Below, one piece after another: positions 16,486-25,131 of a stretch of DNA of 64,000 bases (position 1 is its first letter; the number at the start of each line of letters is the position of its first letter). The position numbers were made by a program, and so were the translations under genes. Origin of the DNA: an uncultured Bacteroidales bacterium (lineage in GTDB: Bacteria; Bacteroidota; Bacteroidia; Bacteroidales; UBA932); assembly GCA_947305645.1 (NCBI GenBank), contig CAMZEC010000005.1, forward strand, positions 1 through 64,000, in the 5' to 3' direction. The notes under the pieces were generated by a model that was not told the DNA's origin, ran no database searches, and was given only the letters and a program-made list of their open reading frames with translations.

Positions 16486-19400
16486 TGAGCATCTACAGAT
16501 CAGCGGTCAAGAACCCGGTAACCACCGCTCTCGTATTCATCGCCTTCATGATACTCGGTATCTTCTCGCTGAGCCGGACGAGCATCGCCCAGTTCCCCGA
16601 GTTCGATTCCAATACCATCATGGTGATGGCGTCTTATCCCGGAGCCAACGCCGCGGACATCGAGAACAACCTCACAAAGGTGCTCGAGAACGCCCTGAAC
16701 GGCGTTGAGAACCTTAAGGAGCTGACTTCCAGGTCCAAGGAGAACGTATCCCTGCTCACCCTGACCTTCGAGTACGGCACGGACATAGAGGAGGCGACCA
16801 ACAACGTCCGAGACAAGCTGGACATGGTCAACTCCAACCTGCCGGACGGCGCATCCATGCCCGTCATCTTCAAGTTCAGCGCGGACGACATGCCCATCAT
16901 GTTCCTCACGGCGACGGCCGACGCCAGCCTCGACGGATTGGACAAGATACTTGACGACCGCCTCGCCACCCCTCTGGCCCGCGTGCCGGGAGTGGGTACG
17001 GTGAGCGTCGCCGGAGCCCCCACCCGCGAGATCCAGGTCTACTGCGACCCGTCCCGCCTGGAGGCTTACAAGCTGAGCATCAGCGGCATTGCGGCCACCA
17101 TCGCCTCGGAGAACAAGAACCTGCCCTCGGGCAACATCGACATAGGCTCCAGCACCTACACCCTGCGCGTGCAGAAGGAGTTCAGCGACCCTTCGGAACT
17201 GCTGGACATCGTCGTAGGCACCGCCGGCGGACGTACGGTGTACCTGCGAGACGTGGCCACCGTGCGCGACGGCAGCGAGGAGCGGGAGCAGGAGTCGTAC
17301 ACCGACGGCATCCGTTCCGCCCGAATCATCATCCAGAAGCAGTCGGGCGCCAACACGGTCAACGTAATCAAGGGCGTCAAGAAGCAGCTGGAGAAGATCA
17401 AGCCCACCCTGCCCGCCGACGTGGACGTAACCATACTGGTGGACGGCTCCACGGAGATCATCAACACCATCAAGACGCTGCGGGACACCATCATAATCAC
17501 CTTCCTGGTGGTCATGCTGGTGGTGTTCCTCTTCCTGGGCAACTTCAAGTCGACCTTCATCATCGTGCTGTCGATCCCTATGGCCCTGCTGGCGTCGCTG
17601 GTGTACCTGTACGCCACCGGCAACACCCTGAACATCATTTCCATGTCCGCCCTGGCGATTGCCATAGGCATGGTGGTGGACGACGCCATAGTGGTGCTGG
17701 AGAACGTGTCCACGCACCTGGCGCGAGGGGAACGGCCCAAGGAGGCGGCTGTACACGGCACCTCCGAGGTGGGCATCTCCGTTATCGCATCCACCCTCAC
17801 CATGCTCTGCGTGTTCCTGCCGCTTACCATGATCAAGGGCATGTCGGGCATCATGTTCCGGCAGCTTGGATGGATAGTGAGCATAATCATGGTGGTCTCC
17901 ACCACCGCCGCGCTCACCCTCGTGCCCATGCTCTGCTCCCGCTGGCTCAAGCCTAACGAGAAGCACGGGCGTGCGTACAACGCCATCTTCGGGCCCGTCA
18001 ACCGCTTCATCGACTGGATCTCCAGGGGCTACGGGCACGTAATCCACTGGGCCACCAAGAGGCGTGCGGTCGTAATCATCGCCTTCGCCGTGGTGTTCGC
18101 CGCCGCCGTGGCGCTGATGGCCCCCGGCGTGAAGACGGAATTTTTCCCTCACAGCGACACCGACCGCATCTCCTGCAACATCGAGCTGCCCATGGGAACG
18201 GCGCAGAGCGTCACCCGCGAGTTCGCCTTCCGCCTCTACGACGACGTGCGCGAGGCGGTCCCGGAGGCGCAGCGCATCAACTTCACCTTCGGCCAGGCCG
18301 ACACCGACAACACCTTCGCCAACATGCAGAGCAACGGCACGCACATCATCTCCATGAACGTGCGTATCGGCACCAGCAGCACGCGCAAGCGCACCAGTGC
18401 CGAGATTGCCGACGTCATCCGCGGCGTGCTGAAGCACTATCCCGACATCCACCGAGCTACCGTTACCGAGGGCGGCGGACGTATGGGAGGCGCCTCGATG
18501 ATCAAGGTGGAGGTGTACGGCTACAGCTTCCAGACCACCGACGAGGTTGCCCGCGAGCTAAGGGCCAAGATGCTGGAGGACCCTGCCTTCGCGCAGGTGA
18601 CCCTGAGCCGCGACGAATACACGCCGGAGTACCAGATGGACTTCGACCGCACCAAGCTGGCCCTCAACGGACTCAACTCCACCACCGCCGGTGCGGCATT
18701 CAGCGCCGCCATGAGCGGCAGCGTGGCCTCCTTCTACCGCGAGGACGGCGAGGAGTACAGCATACGCGTGCGCTACGCCCCCGAGTTCCGTACGAGCATC
18801 GAGGACATGGAGAACATACCCGTGACCAACGGCCTCGGCAACGTGGTGCGCATGAAGGAACTGGGCAGCATCGTGGAGACCCTGGTGCCGCCGTCCATCG
18901 AGCGCAAGGACCGCGAGCGCCTGATTACCGTAACCGGTATCGTGGCGCGCGGAGCAGCCCTTTCGGACGCAGTGGAAGCGGCCCAGCGCGCCATTGACGC
19001 CACCGACGTGCCTGCCGAGCTGACCATCCAGATTGCCGGCGACTACGAGGAGCAGCAGGATATGTTTGCCGACCTTTTCCTGCTCATCGCGCTGATTATT
19101 ATTTTGGTTTACATGGTCATGGCGTCCCAGTTCGAGTCGTTCATGAGCCCGTTCGTGATTATGTTCAGCGTGCCGTTCGCAGTGGTGGGCGTGCTGCTGG
19201 GTTTCACGGTTTCCGGAGTGAACCTCGGAATGATGTCGCTGGTGGGTATAATAATTCTGCTGGGTATAGTGGTGAAGAACGGTATCGTGCTGATAGACTA
19301 CACCATACTGCTGCGCGAGCGCGGCATGAACGTGCGCGACGCCTCCACCACCGCGGCCCGCAGCCGTCTGCGTCCTATCCTCATGACCACCCTCACCACC

Positions 19401-19586
19401 GTGCTGGGTATGCTGCCTATGGCTATCGGCACGGGCGAGGGCTCCGAGATGTGGCGCGCCCTCGGCGTCACCGTGTGCTGGGGTCTTTCTATCTCTACCC
19501 TGGTGACCCTGGTGCTCATTCCTACCGTCTATTGTTCCATCTGCGTGCGCCAGGACAAGCGCAAGAAAAAACTCGCATTGAAATGA
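16485..19586 (+). CDS. RND multidrug efflux transporter, AcrB/HAE-1 type
   Basis: 1033-aa inner membrane proton-driven pump. Length and layout match HAE-1 transporters: N-terminal TM1 (TALVFIAFMILGIFSLSRTS), large periplasmic porter domain, a block of TM segments around residues 340-500 containing GMVVDDAIVVLENV with the proton-relay Asp pair, a second porter domain, and the C-terminal TM block (IIILLGIVVKNGIVLIDY). Likely exports drugs, bile salts or metabolites; substrate not readable. Its last four bases (ATGA) overlap the start of the PII-like gene. Confidence 0.95.
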   Translation: MSIYRSAVKNPVTTALVFIAFMILGIFSLSRTSIAQFPEFDSNTIMVMASYPGANAADIENNLTKVLENALNGVENLKELTSRSKENVSLLTLTFEYGTDIEEATNNVRDKLDMVNSNLPDGASMPVIFKFSADDMPIMFLTATADASLDGLDKILDDRLATPLARVPGVGTVSVAGAPTREIQVYCDPSRLEAYKLSISGIAATIASENKNLPSGNIDIGSSTYTLRVQKEFSDPSELLDIVVGTAGGRTVYLRDVATVRDGSEEREQESYTDGIRSARIIIQKQSGANTVNVIKGVKKQLEKIKPTLPADVDVTILVDGSTEIINTIKTLRDTIIITFLVVMLVVFLFLGNFKSTFIIVLSIPMALLASLVYLYATGNTLNIISMSALAIAIGMVVDDAIVVLENVSTHLARGERPKEAAVHGTSEVGISVIASTLTMLCVFLPLTMIKGMSGIMFRQLGWIVSIIMVVSTTAALTLVPMLCSRWLKPNEKHGRAYNAIFGPVNRFIDWISRGYGHVIHWATKRRAVVIIAFAVVFAAAVALMAPGVKTEFFPHSDTDRISCNIELPMGTAQSVTREFAFRLYDDVREAVPEAQRINFTFGQADTDNTFANMQSNGTHIISMNVRIGTSSTRKRTSAEIADVIRGVLKHYPDIHRATVTEGGGRMGGASMIKVEVYGYSFQTTDEVARELRAKMLEDPAFAQVTLSRDEYTPEYQMDFDRTKLALNGLNSTTAGAAFSAAMSGSVASFYREDGEEYSIRVRYAPEFRTSIEDMENIPVTNGLGNVVRMKELGSIVETLVPPSIERKDRERLITVTGIVARGAALSDAVEAAQRAIDATDVPAELTIQIAGDYEEQQDMFADLFLLIALIIILVYMVMASQFESFMSPFVIMFSVPFAVVGVLLGFTVSGVNLGMMSLVGIIILLGIVVKNGIVLIDYTILLRERGMNVRDASTTAARSRLRPILMTTLTTVLGMLPMAIGTGEGSEMWRALGVTVCWGLSISTLVTLVLIPTVYCSICVRQDKRKKKLALK

Positions 19587-19876
19587 AAGCTGTCTTTATA
19601 AGTTATAATCAAGCATATAGCGACGAGATTATCGAGGTGCTCGAGTCCGTGCGCCAGCGCGGCTACACCCGCTGGACCGACATACAGGGCCGCGGCGGCT
19701 TCAACGGCACGCCCCACCTGGGCGACCACGCCTGGCCCGAGCAGAACCACGCGGTGCTTACCGTGGTGGACGATTCCAAGGTGCAACCCATCCTCGACGC
19801 CCTGCGCACAAAAGACGAAGGCTCTCCCGACCTGGGTCTGAGAGCCTTCGTATGGAGTGTGGAGGAGGCGTATTAG
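19583..19876 (+). CDS. PII-like small protein linked to RND pump
   Basis: 97 aa, starting in the ATGA overlap with the RND gene. The pattern MKAVFISYNQAYSDEIIEVLESVR, a beta strand followed by a helix, then RWTDIQGRGGFNGTPHLGDHAW and VLTVVDDSKVQPILDALR (each quoted in part) fits a ferredoxin-like PII fold as in nitrogen regulatory protein P-II relatives. Its co-translation with an efflux pump suggests that it senses a small molecule or regulates the pump, which is inference. Near its 3' end the coding sequence contains a perfect 11-bp inverted repeat. Its stop codon directly abuts that of pgk on the other strand. Confidence 0.7.
   Translation: MKAVFISYNQAYSDEIIEVLESVRQRGYTRWTDIQGRGGFNGTPHLGDHAWPEQNHAVLTVVDDSKVQPILDALRTKDEGSPDLGLRAFVWSVEEAY
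19816..19850. terminator. Inverted repeat inside coding sequence near pgk junction
   Basis: CGAAGGCTCTC (19816-19826) pairs perfectly with GAGAGCCTTCG (19840-19850) around 13 bases, inside the last codons of the PII-like gene. With no space between the convergent stop codons, this may be a bidirectional terminator embedded in coding sequence. No U-tract follows. Confidence 0.45.
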
Positions 19877-21130
19877 TTACTTCCTGATAGCTGCGATGCC
19901 GGGGAGCTCCTTGCCTTCGAGGGCCTCGAGCATGGCGCCGCCGCCTGTGGAGACGTAGCTGACCCTCTTGGCGTAACCCATCTGGGTGACTGCTGCAACG
20001 GAGTCACCGCCGCCTACGAGGGTGTATGCACCGGCCTCGGTGGCCTTTGCCAGCAGCTCGGCGATCTTGAGGGTACCCTTGGCGAAGGGAGCGATCTCGA
20101 ATACGCCGACGGGGCCGTTCCAGAGGATAGTCTTGGAGCCGAGGATGACCTTCTCCCATGTTGCGAGGGACTCGGGGCCAGCGTCAACACCTTCCCAACC
20201 TTCGGGAATTGCGTTCGAAGGAACGACCTTAGTATTGGCATCGGCGCTGAAAGCATCTGCGATGAGGGTCTGGGTGGAGATGTAGATGTTCACGCCCTTC
20301 TCCTTGGCCTTTGCGAGGATCTCGAGTGCCTGGGGCATGAGCTCGTCCTCGTGCAGGGAGTTGCCGATCTGACCGCCCTGGGCCTTGATGAAGGTGTAAC
20401 CCATACCGCCGCCGATGATGAGGTTGTCCACCTTCTCGAGCATATTCTCGAGAACTGCGAGCTTGCTGGACACCTTGCTGCCGCCGATGATAGCGGTGAA
20501 GGGGTGCTGGGCGTTCTTGAGCACGTTGTCGATGGCCTTGATCTCACCTTCCATAAGGTAGCCGAACATCTTGTCCTCAGGGAAGTAGTCGGCGATGAGG
20601 GCGGTGGAGGCGTGGGCACGGTGTGCGGTGCCGAATGCGTCGTTGATATAGCAGTCTGCGTAAGAAGCAAGAGTCTTTACGAAACCCTTCTGGGACTCCT
20701 TGACGGCTGCCTTGGCGGCCTTCTTCTCCTCGTCGGAAGCGTCCTCTGCGAGTCCGCGGGGCTTGCCTTCCTCTTCTGCATAGAAGCGGAGGTTCTCGAG
20801 CAGGAGGGCCTCACCAGGCTTGAGGGCTGCAACCTCGGCCTGGGCCTTCTGGCAGTCGGCTGCAAACTTGACGGGAACTCCGAGGCACTCGGAAACGTGT
20901 GCCTGGATGTGCTTAAGGGAGAACTTGTCGGCCACGCCCTTCGGACGTCCGAGGTGGGACATGATGATGAGGGAGCCGCCGCCTGCGAGCACCTTCTTGA
21001 GGGTGGGCATCGCCGCACGGATGCGGGTGTCGTCTGTAATCTCGAAATTCTCGTTAAGGGGGACGTTGAAGTCAACGCGTACGATGGCCTTTTTGCCTGT
21101 GAAGTCGTAGGAATCGATGTGCTGTTGCAT
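19877..21130 (-). CDS. pgk: Phosphoglycerate kinase
   Basis: 417-aa glycolytic enzyme that transfers phosphate from 1,3-bisphosphoglycerate to ADP. Landmarks are [56 protein letters not shown] and the nucleotide-binding GGGDSVAAV near the C terminus. A lysine- and glutamate-rich insert ([18 protein letters not shown]) appears in the middle, as in many Bacteroidetes enzymes. Length is normal. The minus strand carries a TAAATTTG element 31 bases before the ATG, divergent from the promoter of the small ORF at 21198. Its stop abuts the PII-like stop. Confidence 0.97.
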   Translation of the reverse strand: MQQHIDSYDFTGKKAIVRVDFNVPLNENFEITDDTRIRAAMPTLKKVLAGGGSLIIMSHLGRPKGVADKFSLKHIQAHVSECLGVPVKFAADCQKAQAEVAALKPGEALLLENLRFYAEEEGKPRGLAEDASDEEKKAAKAAVKESQKGFVKTLASYADCYINDAFGTAHRAHASTALIADYFPEDKMFGYLMEGEIKAIDNVLKNAQHPFTAIIGGSKVSSKLAVLENMLEKVDNLIIGGGMGYTFIKAQGGQIGNSLHEDELMPQALEILAKAKEKGVNIYISTQTLIADAFSADANTKVVPSNAIPEGWEGVDAGPESLATWEKVILGSKTILWNGPVGVFEIAPFAKGTLKIAELLAKATEAGAYTLVGGGDSVAAVTQMGYAKRVSYVSTGGGAMLEALEGKELPGIAAIRK

Positions 21131-21161
21131 TGTTATTGAGTGTTTTTTGAAAATTCCGACG

Positions 21162-21169
21162 CAAATTTA
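21162..21169 (-). promoter_or_regulatory. TAnnTTTG -7 element for pgk
   Basis: The minus strand reads TAAATTTG, 31 bases before the pgk ATG. Confidence 0.5.
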
Positions 21170-21182
21170 GAAAAAAAAAACA

Positions 21183-21190
21183 TATCTTTG
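21183..21190 (+). promoter_or_regulatory. TAnnTTTG -7 element for small ORF 2
   Basis: TATCTTTG ends 7 bases before the ATG of the 43-aa ORF at 21198, supporting that this short ORF is the first gene of its transcript. Confidence 0.55.
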
Positions 21191-21197
21191 TTTTCCT

Positions 21198-21329
21198 ATG
21201 AAATATATGATGACAATGCCCTACAAAAAGCCGGAGCTTTCTTTAGAAGAAATAGAGCCGGACATTCTGATTTGCCAAAGCATGGGTCTCCCCGGAAGCC
21301 TCGAGGACACATATGATGAACCTATCTAA
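21198..21329 (+). CDS. 43-aa small ORF upstream of BACON/Omp28-like lipoprotein
   Basis: Short frame beginning MKYMMTMPYKKPELSLEEIE and ending GSLEDTYDEPI. Shares with the small ORFs at 7001 and 30134 the N-terminal Tyr-x-x-Pro pattern, an aliphatic run (DILICQS) and a later Gly-Ser-acidic tail. A -7 promoter element lies 7 bases upstream, and the downstream lipoprotein gene starts 13 bases after its stop. No signal peptide is seen. The promoter position and conserved context argue that it is expressed; function unknown. Confidence 0.6.
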   Translation: MKYMMTMPYKKPELSLEEIEPDILICQSMGLPGSLEDTYDEPI

Positions 21330-21342
21330 AGAGTATCGGACA

Positions 21343-23238
21343 ATGAAAAAGTTTTACATTCTTGCTCTTGCACTAGCGGCCTGTTCCTGCAGTGTGGAAG
21401 AACCTGGGACTTCCGTAACTCCTGACGAAAAGGAAGTCATCTTGCGCGCCGTTTACAGCGACGACGAAACAAAGACCGTCCGACAGGCTGACGGCAAGGT
21501 TTTCTGGTCTCCCGGCGAGGCTATCAGCGTTTTGAGAAAGACCGGCTACAGCAGCAATACACAAGTAGGTTGCTATAAGTTCGTCTCTACTAATACCGAG
21601 CCTCAGGCTTCCGTAGAATTCCGCGGCACGCTGCCTGATACGGGTTACGATCAGATTTGGGCGATATATCCTTATGACGAGCAAAACGCCCAGATCCGCG
21701 ACAGCTATGATGTTTTCAGCGGCAGTAGCTGGCTTCCGTTCCATCAAACTGCGGTGGCTGGTACATTCCCGGACCGGCTTTACATAGCGGCAGCGACAAC
21801 CACGACCAACGAACTGGTATTCAACCATCCGCTGGGCGGTATAAAATTTTCGCTGACCACCCCCGGGATCACAAAAGCCTATGTCAAGGCTTTTGATAAC
21901 GACCGCGTCGCCGGAATTGTCAGTTTGGGTTATAACTCCAACAGCGGCAAAATATATGCGGATTGGAGCAACCAGAATATTCCGGAAGAATCTATAATAG
22001 ATTTAGTTTCGGCAGACGGCAGTCCTTTCGAAACCGGGGCGGATTACTACTTCGTCATGCTTCCGCATAACTACAAAGGATTCGACTTTCTGTTCGAGCG
22101 CTCCGACGGGAAAATCCTCCGTCGTAAAATAGACAAGCAGGTGGAAATAAAACCTGCATGTTTCCGCACCCTCATGGAGGCAGACAGCGGCCTTGAGTGG
22201 GTGGATAATGTACTCTCCCTTTCGGCAACGAGTTTCGATGCATCGGATTACGCCTGTTCCTTCGACGTTGTCGGCACATCTTTCTCGGACATCAACGTTA
22301 CGCCCGACTGCGATTGGCTTGTCCTTTCCGACTCCAAGGGCGACACCAAATTCGGCCGCACTTACACTTTCCTTGTAAAGGCTAATTACGGGGCGGAGCG
22401 CAATGGTACCATTTCCTTCACCTCTGACGGCCAGACCGAGACTTTCACCGTCACTCAGGCCGCCTGCTCAAGGGCTGTTATCCCCGTCAGGCATAATTCC
22501 GGCGTCATTTTCACATCCACGACCTGTCAAAAGAGTTTCTCTATGACTAATGCCTTCGAGGCTATAAAAACGGAAATGGGCGACTCTTTCAACTATGCGG
22601 TAATCCATGCGAAAGACAGCAAGCTCTACTCATTCCCCACAGTTTTGAGCGGATGTTACTCTGTTAGCGCGCATCCCAATGGCTTTATCGACGGACGCAC
22701 AAAGATACTGAACAATATAAGCGACGCAGAAAAGATGCTGACCGATATCAGGTCTGCCATTTCCAACACCAACGATTATTACCGGCCCGTTACCTCTATC
22801 GGCGTAGCTTCCACGGTTGACGACGACAACATCAAGGTTGACGTGGATGTATACGGTGCGATGGCCGGATCTTACTGCATTGTAGCGATGCTGGTTGAAA
22901 GGAACGTGAGTATACAGCAGTATCCCCAGTCGGGCGGCGGCAAACACGATTACATCGCGCGTATCATGTTTACCTCCGGTCTATATGATTACGAAACGTT
23001 CAGTATCCCGTCCGATGGCGCCACAACTTCGTTTACTTATAACGGAACGCTGAAAAACACCTACAACCGTGACAATTTGTTCGTGTTTGTCTTTGTCTTG
23101 AATACCTACGGAACGCCGCCGAATCTTAATTTACTTGTCCTGCCAGACCATTGGACCAGTGGTAACAGAATGTGGTGGTACAACGACAACAGCCGCATGG
23201 CGCCTATAGGTACCAAGGTTGACCCGGAGCTGCAATAG
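21343..23238 (+). CDS. Lipoprotein with fimbrillin-like, BACON and Omp28-like regions
   Basis: 631 aa from the ATG at 21343, lipobox LAACS. Residues 20-280 resemble fimbrillin-type lipoproteins (KVFWSPGEAISVLRKTG). Residues 286-375 are a BACON domain (LSLSATSFDAS, then CDWLVLSDSKG and TISFTSDGQTETFTVTQA), typically linked to carbohydrate or mucin binding. The C-terminal 255 residues resemble Omp28-like proteins (IVAMLVERNVSIQQY, HDYIARIMFTSG). Probably surface-exposed; ligand unknown. It follows the 43-aa ORF by 13 bases, and the methyltransferase ATG directly abuts its stop. A start 30 bases earlier is possible but spoils the signal peptide. Confidence 0.75.
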   Translation: MKKFYILALALAACSCSVEEPGTSVTPDEKEVILRAVYSDDETKTVRQADGKVFWSPGEAISVLRKTGYSSNTQVGCYKFVSTNTEPQASVEFRGTLPDTGYDQIWAIYPYDEQNAQIRDSYDVFSGSSWLPFHQTAVAGTFPDRLYIAAATTTTNELVFNHPLGGIKFSLTTPGITKAYVKAFDNDRVAGIVSLGYNSNSGKIYADWSNQNIPEESIIDLVSADGSPFETGADYYFVMLPHNYKGFDFLFERSDGKILRRKIDKQVEIKPACFRTLMEADSGLEWVDNVLSLSATSFDASDYACSFDVVGTSFSDINVTPDCDWLVLSDSKGDTKFGRTYTFLVKANYGAERNGTISFTSDGQTETFTVTQAACSRAVIPVRHNSGVIFTSTTCQKSFSMTNAFEAIKTEMGDSFNYAVIHAKDSKLYSFPTVLSGCYSVSAHPNGFIDGRTKILNNISDAEKMLTDIRSAISNTNDYYRPVTSIGVASTVDDDNIKVDVDVYGAMAGSYCIVAMLVERNVSIQQYPQSGGGKHDYIARIMFTSGLYDYETFSIPSDGATTSFTYNGTLKNTYNRDNLFVFVFVLNTYGTPPNLNLLVLPDHWTSGNRMWWYNDNSRMAPIGTKVDPELQ

Positions 23239-24360
23239 ATGATTGAGTTTCCGTCATCTTTCTGGAAGGACTACGAGCTGCTGGACAGCGGCGCGGGCGA
23301 GAAGCTGGAGCGCTTCGGCGCATACGTGCTGGCGCGCCCCGAGCCTAAGGCGCTGTGGGACAAGAGTCTCCCGCAGGCCGAGTGGGACCGTCTGGCGCAC
23401 ACCCGCTTCAAGCCCGGCGCCGGTTTCGGCAAGGCCGGGAAGGAGGACAGCGGCACCTGGGAACGCCTGCATAAGATGGACGACCAGTGGTGGATCCGGT
23501 ATCCCATCGGCGGGGCTGCCGCGGAAGCAGTGGGGGCCGCGGCCACGTCCATTCTCGCTGCTTCGCAGCTGCGGCTGAGTAACGCCGCAACCCCCACCGC
23601 TTCTGCGGAACTCAGCCTCCGCCTCGGGCTCACGTCGTTCAAGCACGTCGGGGTGTTTCCGGAGCAGGCGCCCAACTGGGAGTTCATCTACCGGAAGTGC
23701 AAGGAGATGGACCATCCGAGGGTGCTGAACCTGTTCGCCTACACCGGAGCGGCGTCGCTTGCGGCACGTGCCGGAGGGGCGGAGGTCACGCACCTCGACT
23801 CCGTCCGCCAGGTGGTCACATGGGCCCGCGGGAATATGGAGCGCACAGGTTTGGAAAATATTCGCTGGGTCGTCGAAGACGCCATGAAATTCGCACGCAG
23901 GGAGGCACGCCGAGGCAACACCTACGACGGCATCATCCTGGATCCGCCGGCATACGGTCACGGGCCCGACGGCGAGAAGTGGAAGCTCGACGAGTGCCTC
24001 TTCGAGATGCTGCGCACCGTGGCTCAGATTCTTGCGCCCCACGGCTTCGTGGTGCTGAATTTGTACTCCAACGGCTACAGTGCCGCCCTCGGCGAAACGC
24101 TGGTTCGCGAAGCCTTCGGCGTCCCCGCCGCGAAGGCCGACGAGGGGGGTGTTTCGGCAAACCGTGGCCGCCCATGGCCGCGTGAATGGGAGGGGCCCGC
24201 CGCGTCAGCGGTGGGAGGGATGAGCGAAGCGAAGTTTGACGGGATACCCCCCTCCGAGGCCGCAACAGCGGCGGGGAACATAACCTCCGGCGAGCTGGCT
24301 CTCCGTGACGGGTTCGGCAAAGTTCTGCCGTTATCGATAGTTGTACGATTAGAGAAATAA
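23239..24360 (+). CDS. Class I SAM-dependent rRNA methyltransferase with two inserts
   Basis: 373-aa methyltransferase resembling 23S rRNA cytosine methyltransferases of the RlmI type. SAM-binding region: RVLNLFAYTGAASLAARAGG and THLDSVRQVV; catalytic-type motif ILDPPAYGHG. The LTSFKHVGVFPEQAPNWEF segment matches Bacteroidetes orthologues as I recall them. Two low-complexity stretches are not expected: about residues 92-124 (Ala/Ser-rich) and about residues 294-350 (Gly/Pro/Arg-rich, from PAAKADEGGVSANRG to AAGNITSG). Both coincide with inverted repeats in the DNA. The frame stays open and the family core on both sides is intact, so the enzyme may still work with two surface loops added. Confidence 0.82.
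   Translation: MIEFPSSFWKDYELLDSGAGEKLERFGAYVLARPEPKALWDKSLPQAEWDRLAHTRFKPGAGFGKAGKEDSGTWERLHKMDDQWWIRYPIGGAAAEAVGAAATSILAASQLRLSNAATPTASAELSLRLGLTSFKHVGVFPEQAPNWEFIYRKCKEMDHPRVLNLFAYTGAASLAARAGGAEVTHLDSVRQVVTWARGNMERTGLENIRWVVEDAMKFARREARRGNTYDGIILDPPAYGHGPDGEKWKLDECLFEMLRTVAQILAPHGFVVLNLYSNGYSAALGETLVREAFGVPAAKADEGGVSANRGRPWPREWEGPAASAVGGMSEAKFDGIPPSEAATAAGNITSGELALRDGFGKVLPLSIVVRLEK
23519..23608 (+). repeat. Palindromic element in frame within methyltransferase gene (copy 1)
   Basis: CCGCGGAAGCAGTGGGGG (23519-23536) is the near-perfect reverse complement of CCCCCACCGCTTCTGCGG (23591-23608): 16 of 18 positions match. The 90-bp element encodes the unexpected Ala/Ser-rich stretch between the N-terminal part and the LTSFKH motif. 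Confidence 0.6.
24142..24254 (+). repeat. Palindromic element in frame within methyltransferase gene (copy 2)
   Basis: GAGGGGGGT (24142-24150) and ACCCCCCTC (24246-24254) are perfect inverted arms around about 95 bases that include ATGAGCGAAGCGAAG, which shares AGCGAAGCGAAG with the dispersed intergenic repeat. It encodes most of a linker of about 50 residues between FGVP and SGELALRDG. Confidence 0.55.
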
Positions 24361-24372
24361 ATACTAAAGATT

Positions 24373-25131
24373 ATGAAAAAGCTTTTATTGATTGCCGCGG
24401 CCCTGGTTGCCGCATGTTCGTGCGATTTCAGTGATATTTTCAACCGCTATGTGAAAGGCGACGGAATATCCGTAGATGTGCCCTGTACACTGCCGGAATT
24501 CGACTCGGTTTCTTCTTTGGGGTCTATAGATGTATTCTATACCCAGACTTCCGGAGAGCAGTCGGTAGTGCTTACTTGCGACGAGAACCTTGTGGAGTAT
24601 TATGATATCGCGGTTAAAAACGGAACGCTTAACGTGACTGTAAAACGGGGATATCTCGTGAATCCGGAGACAAAGACTTTCGTTACGGTCAACAGTCCCA
24701 ACCTTAAGTCTGTTAGCCTTACAGGGTCAGGTGACTGCTTCGTGAACGGAAATATCAAATCTTCCGAAGATCTTTCATTCTCACTTAGCGGCAGCGGTGA
24801 TCTGGAGTGCAACGGCAATATTGAATGTCCGGTCTTTACCAGCAAGACTACAGGCTCCGGAAACTCCACTATTCATCAGCTCGTTTCCGGGTCGGCAGTT
24901 CTCACGACCACTGGAAGCGGTGATATTTCGGTGAATACCATTACCGCCGAGAATATCGTTCTGGTGAGTTCCGGCAGCGGTGACGGCTATCTTGGATGCA
25001 AAGATGCCGGAGGCATCAACGTCCGCATCACCGGCAGCGGCAGCGTTACGCTCACAGGCAACGCCCGCAGCCTTACCGAAAAAGTCACCGGCAGCGGCCG
25101 TGTGAACAGTCGGAACTTGAATTTGGATTAA
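24373..25131 (+). CDS. GIN-domain (DUF2807) lipoprotein
   Basis: 252-aa lipoprotein (lipobox VAACS) with the head GIN domain, DUF2807. The mature part is a right-handed beta-helix-like series with repeated Gly-Ser-Gly turns: LTGSGDCFV, LSGSGDLEC, TTGSGNSTI, TTGSGDISV, SSGSGDGYL, ITGSGSVTL and VTGSGRVNS, spaced about 18-25 residues apart. The family is common in Bacteroidetes envelopes; function unknown, often described as adhesin-like. It follows the methyltransferase by 12 bases. Its stop codon overlaps the stop of the convergent CotH-like gene within TTAA. Confidence 0.85.
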   Translation: MKKLLLIAAALVAACSCDFSDIFNRYVKGDGISVDVPCTLPEFDSVSSLGSIDVFYTQTSGEQSVVLTCDENLVEYYDIAVKNGTLNVTVKRGYLVNPETKTFVTVNSPNLKSVSLTGSGDCFVNGNIKSSEDLSFSLSGSGDLECNGNIECPVFTSKTTGSGNSTIHQLVSGSAVLTTTGSGDISVNTITAENIVLVSSGSGDGYLGCKDAGGINVRITGSGSVTLTGNARSLTEKVTGSGRVNSRNLNLD

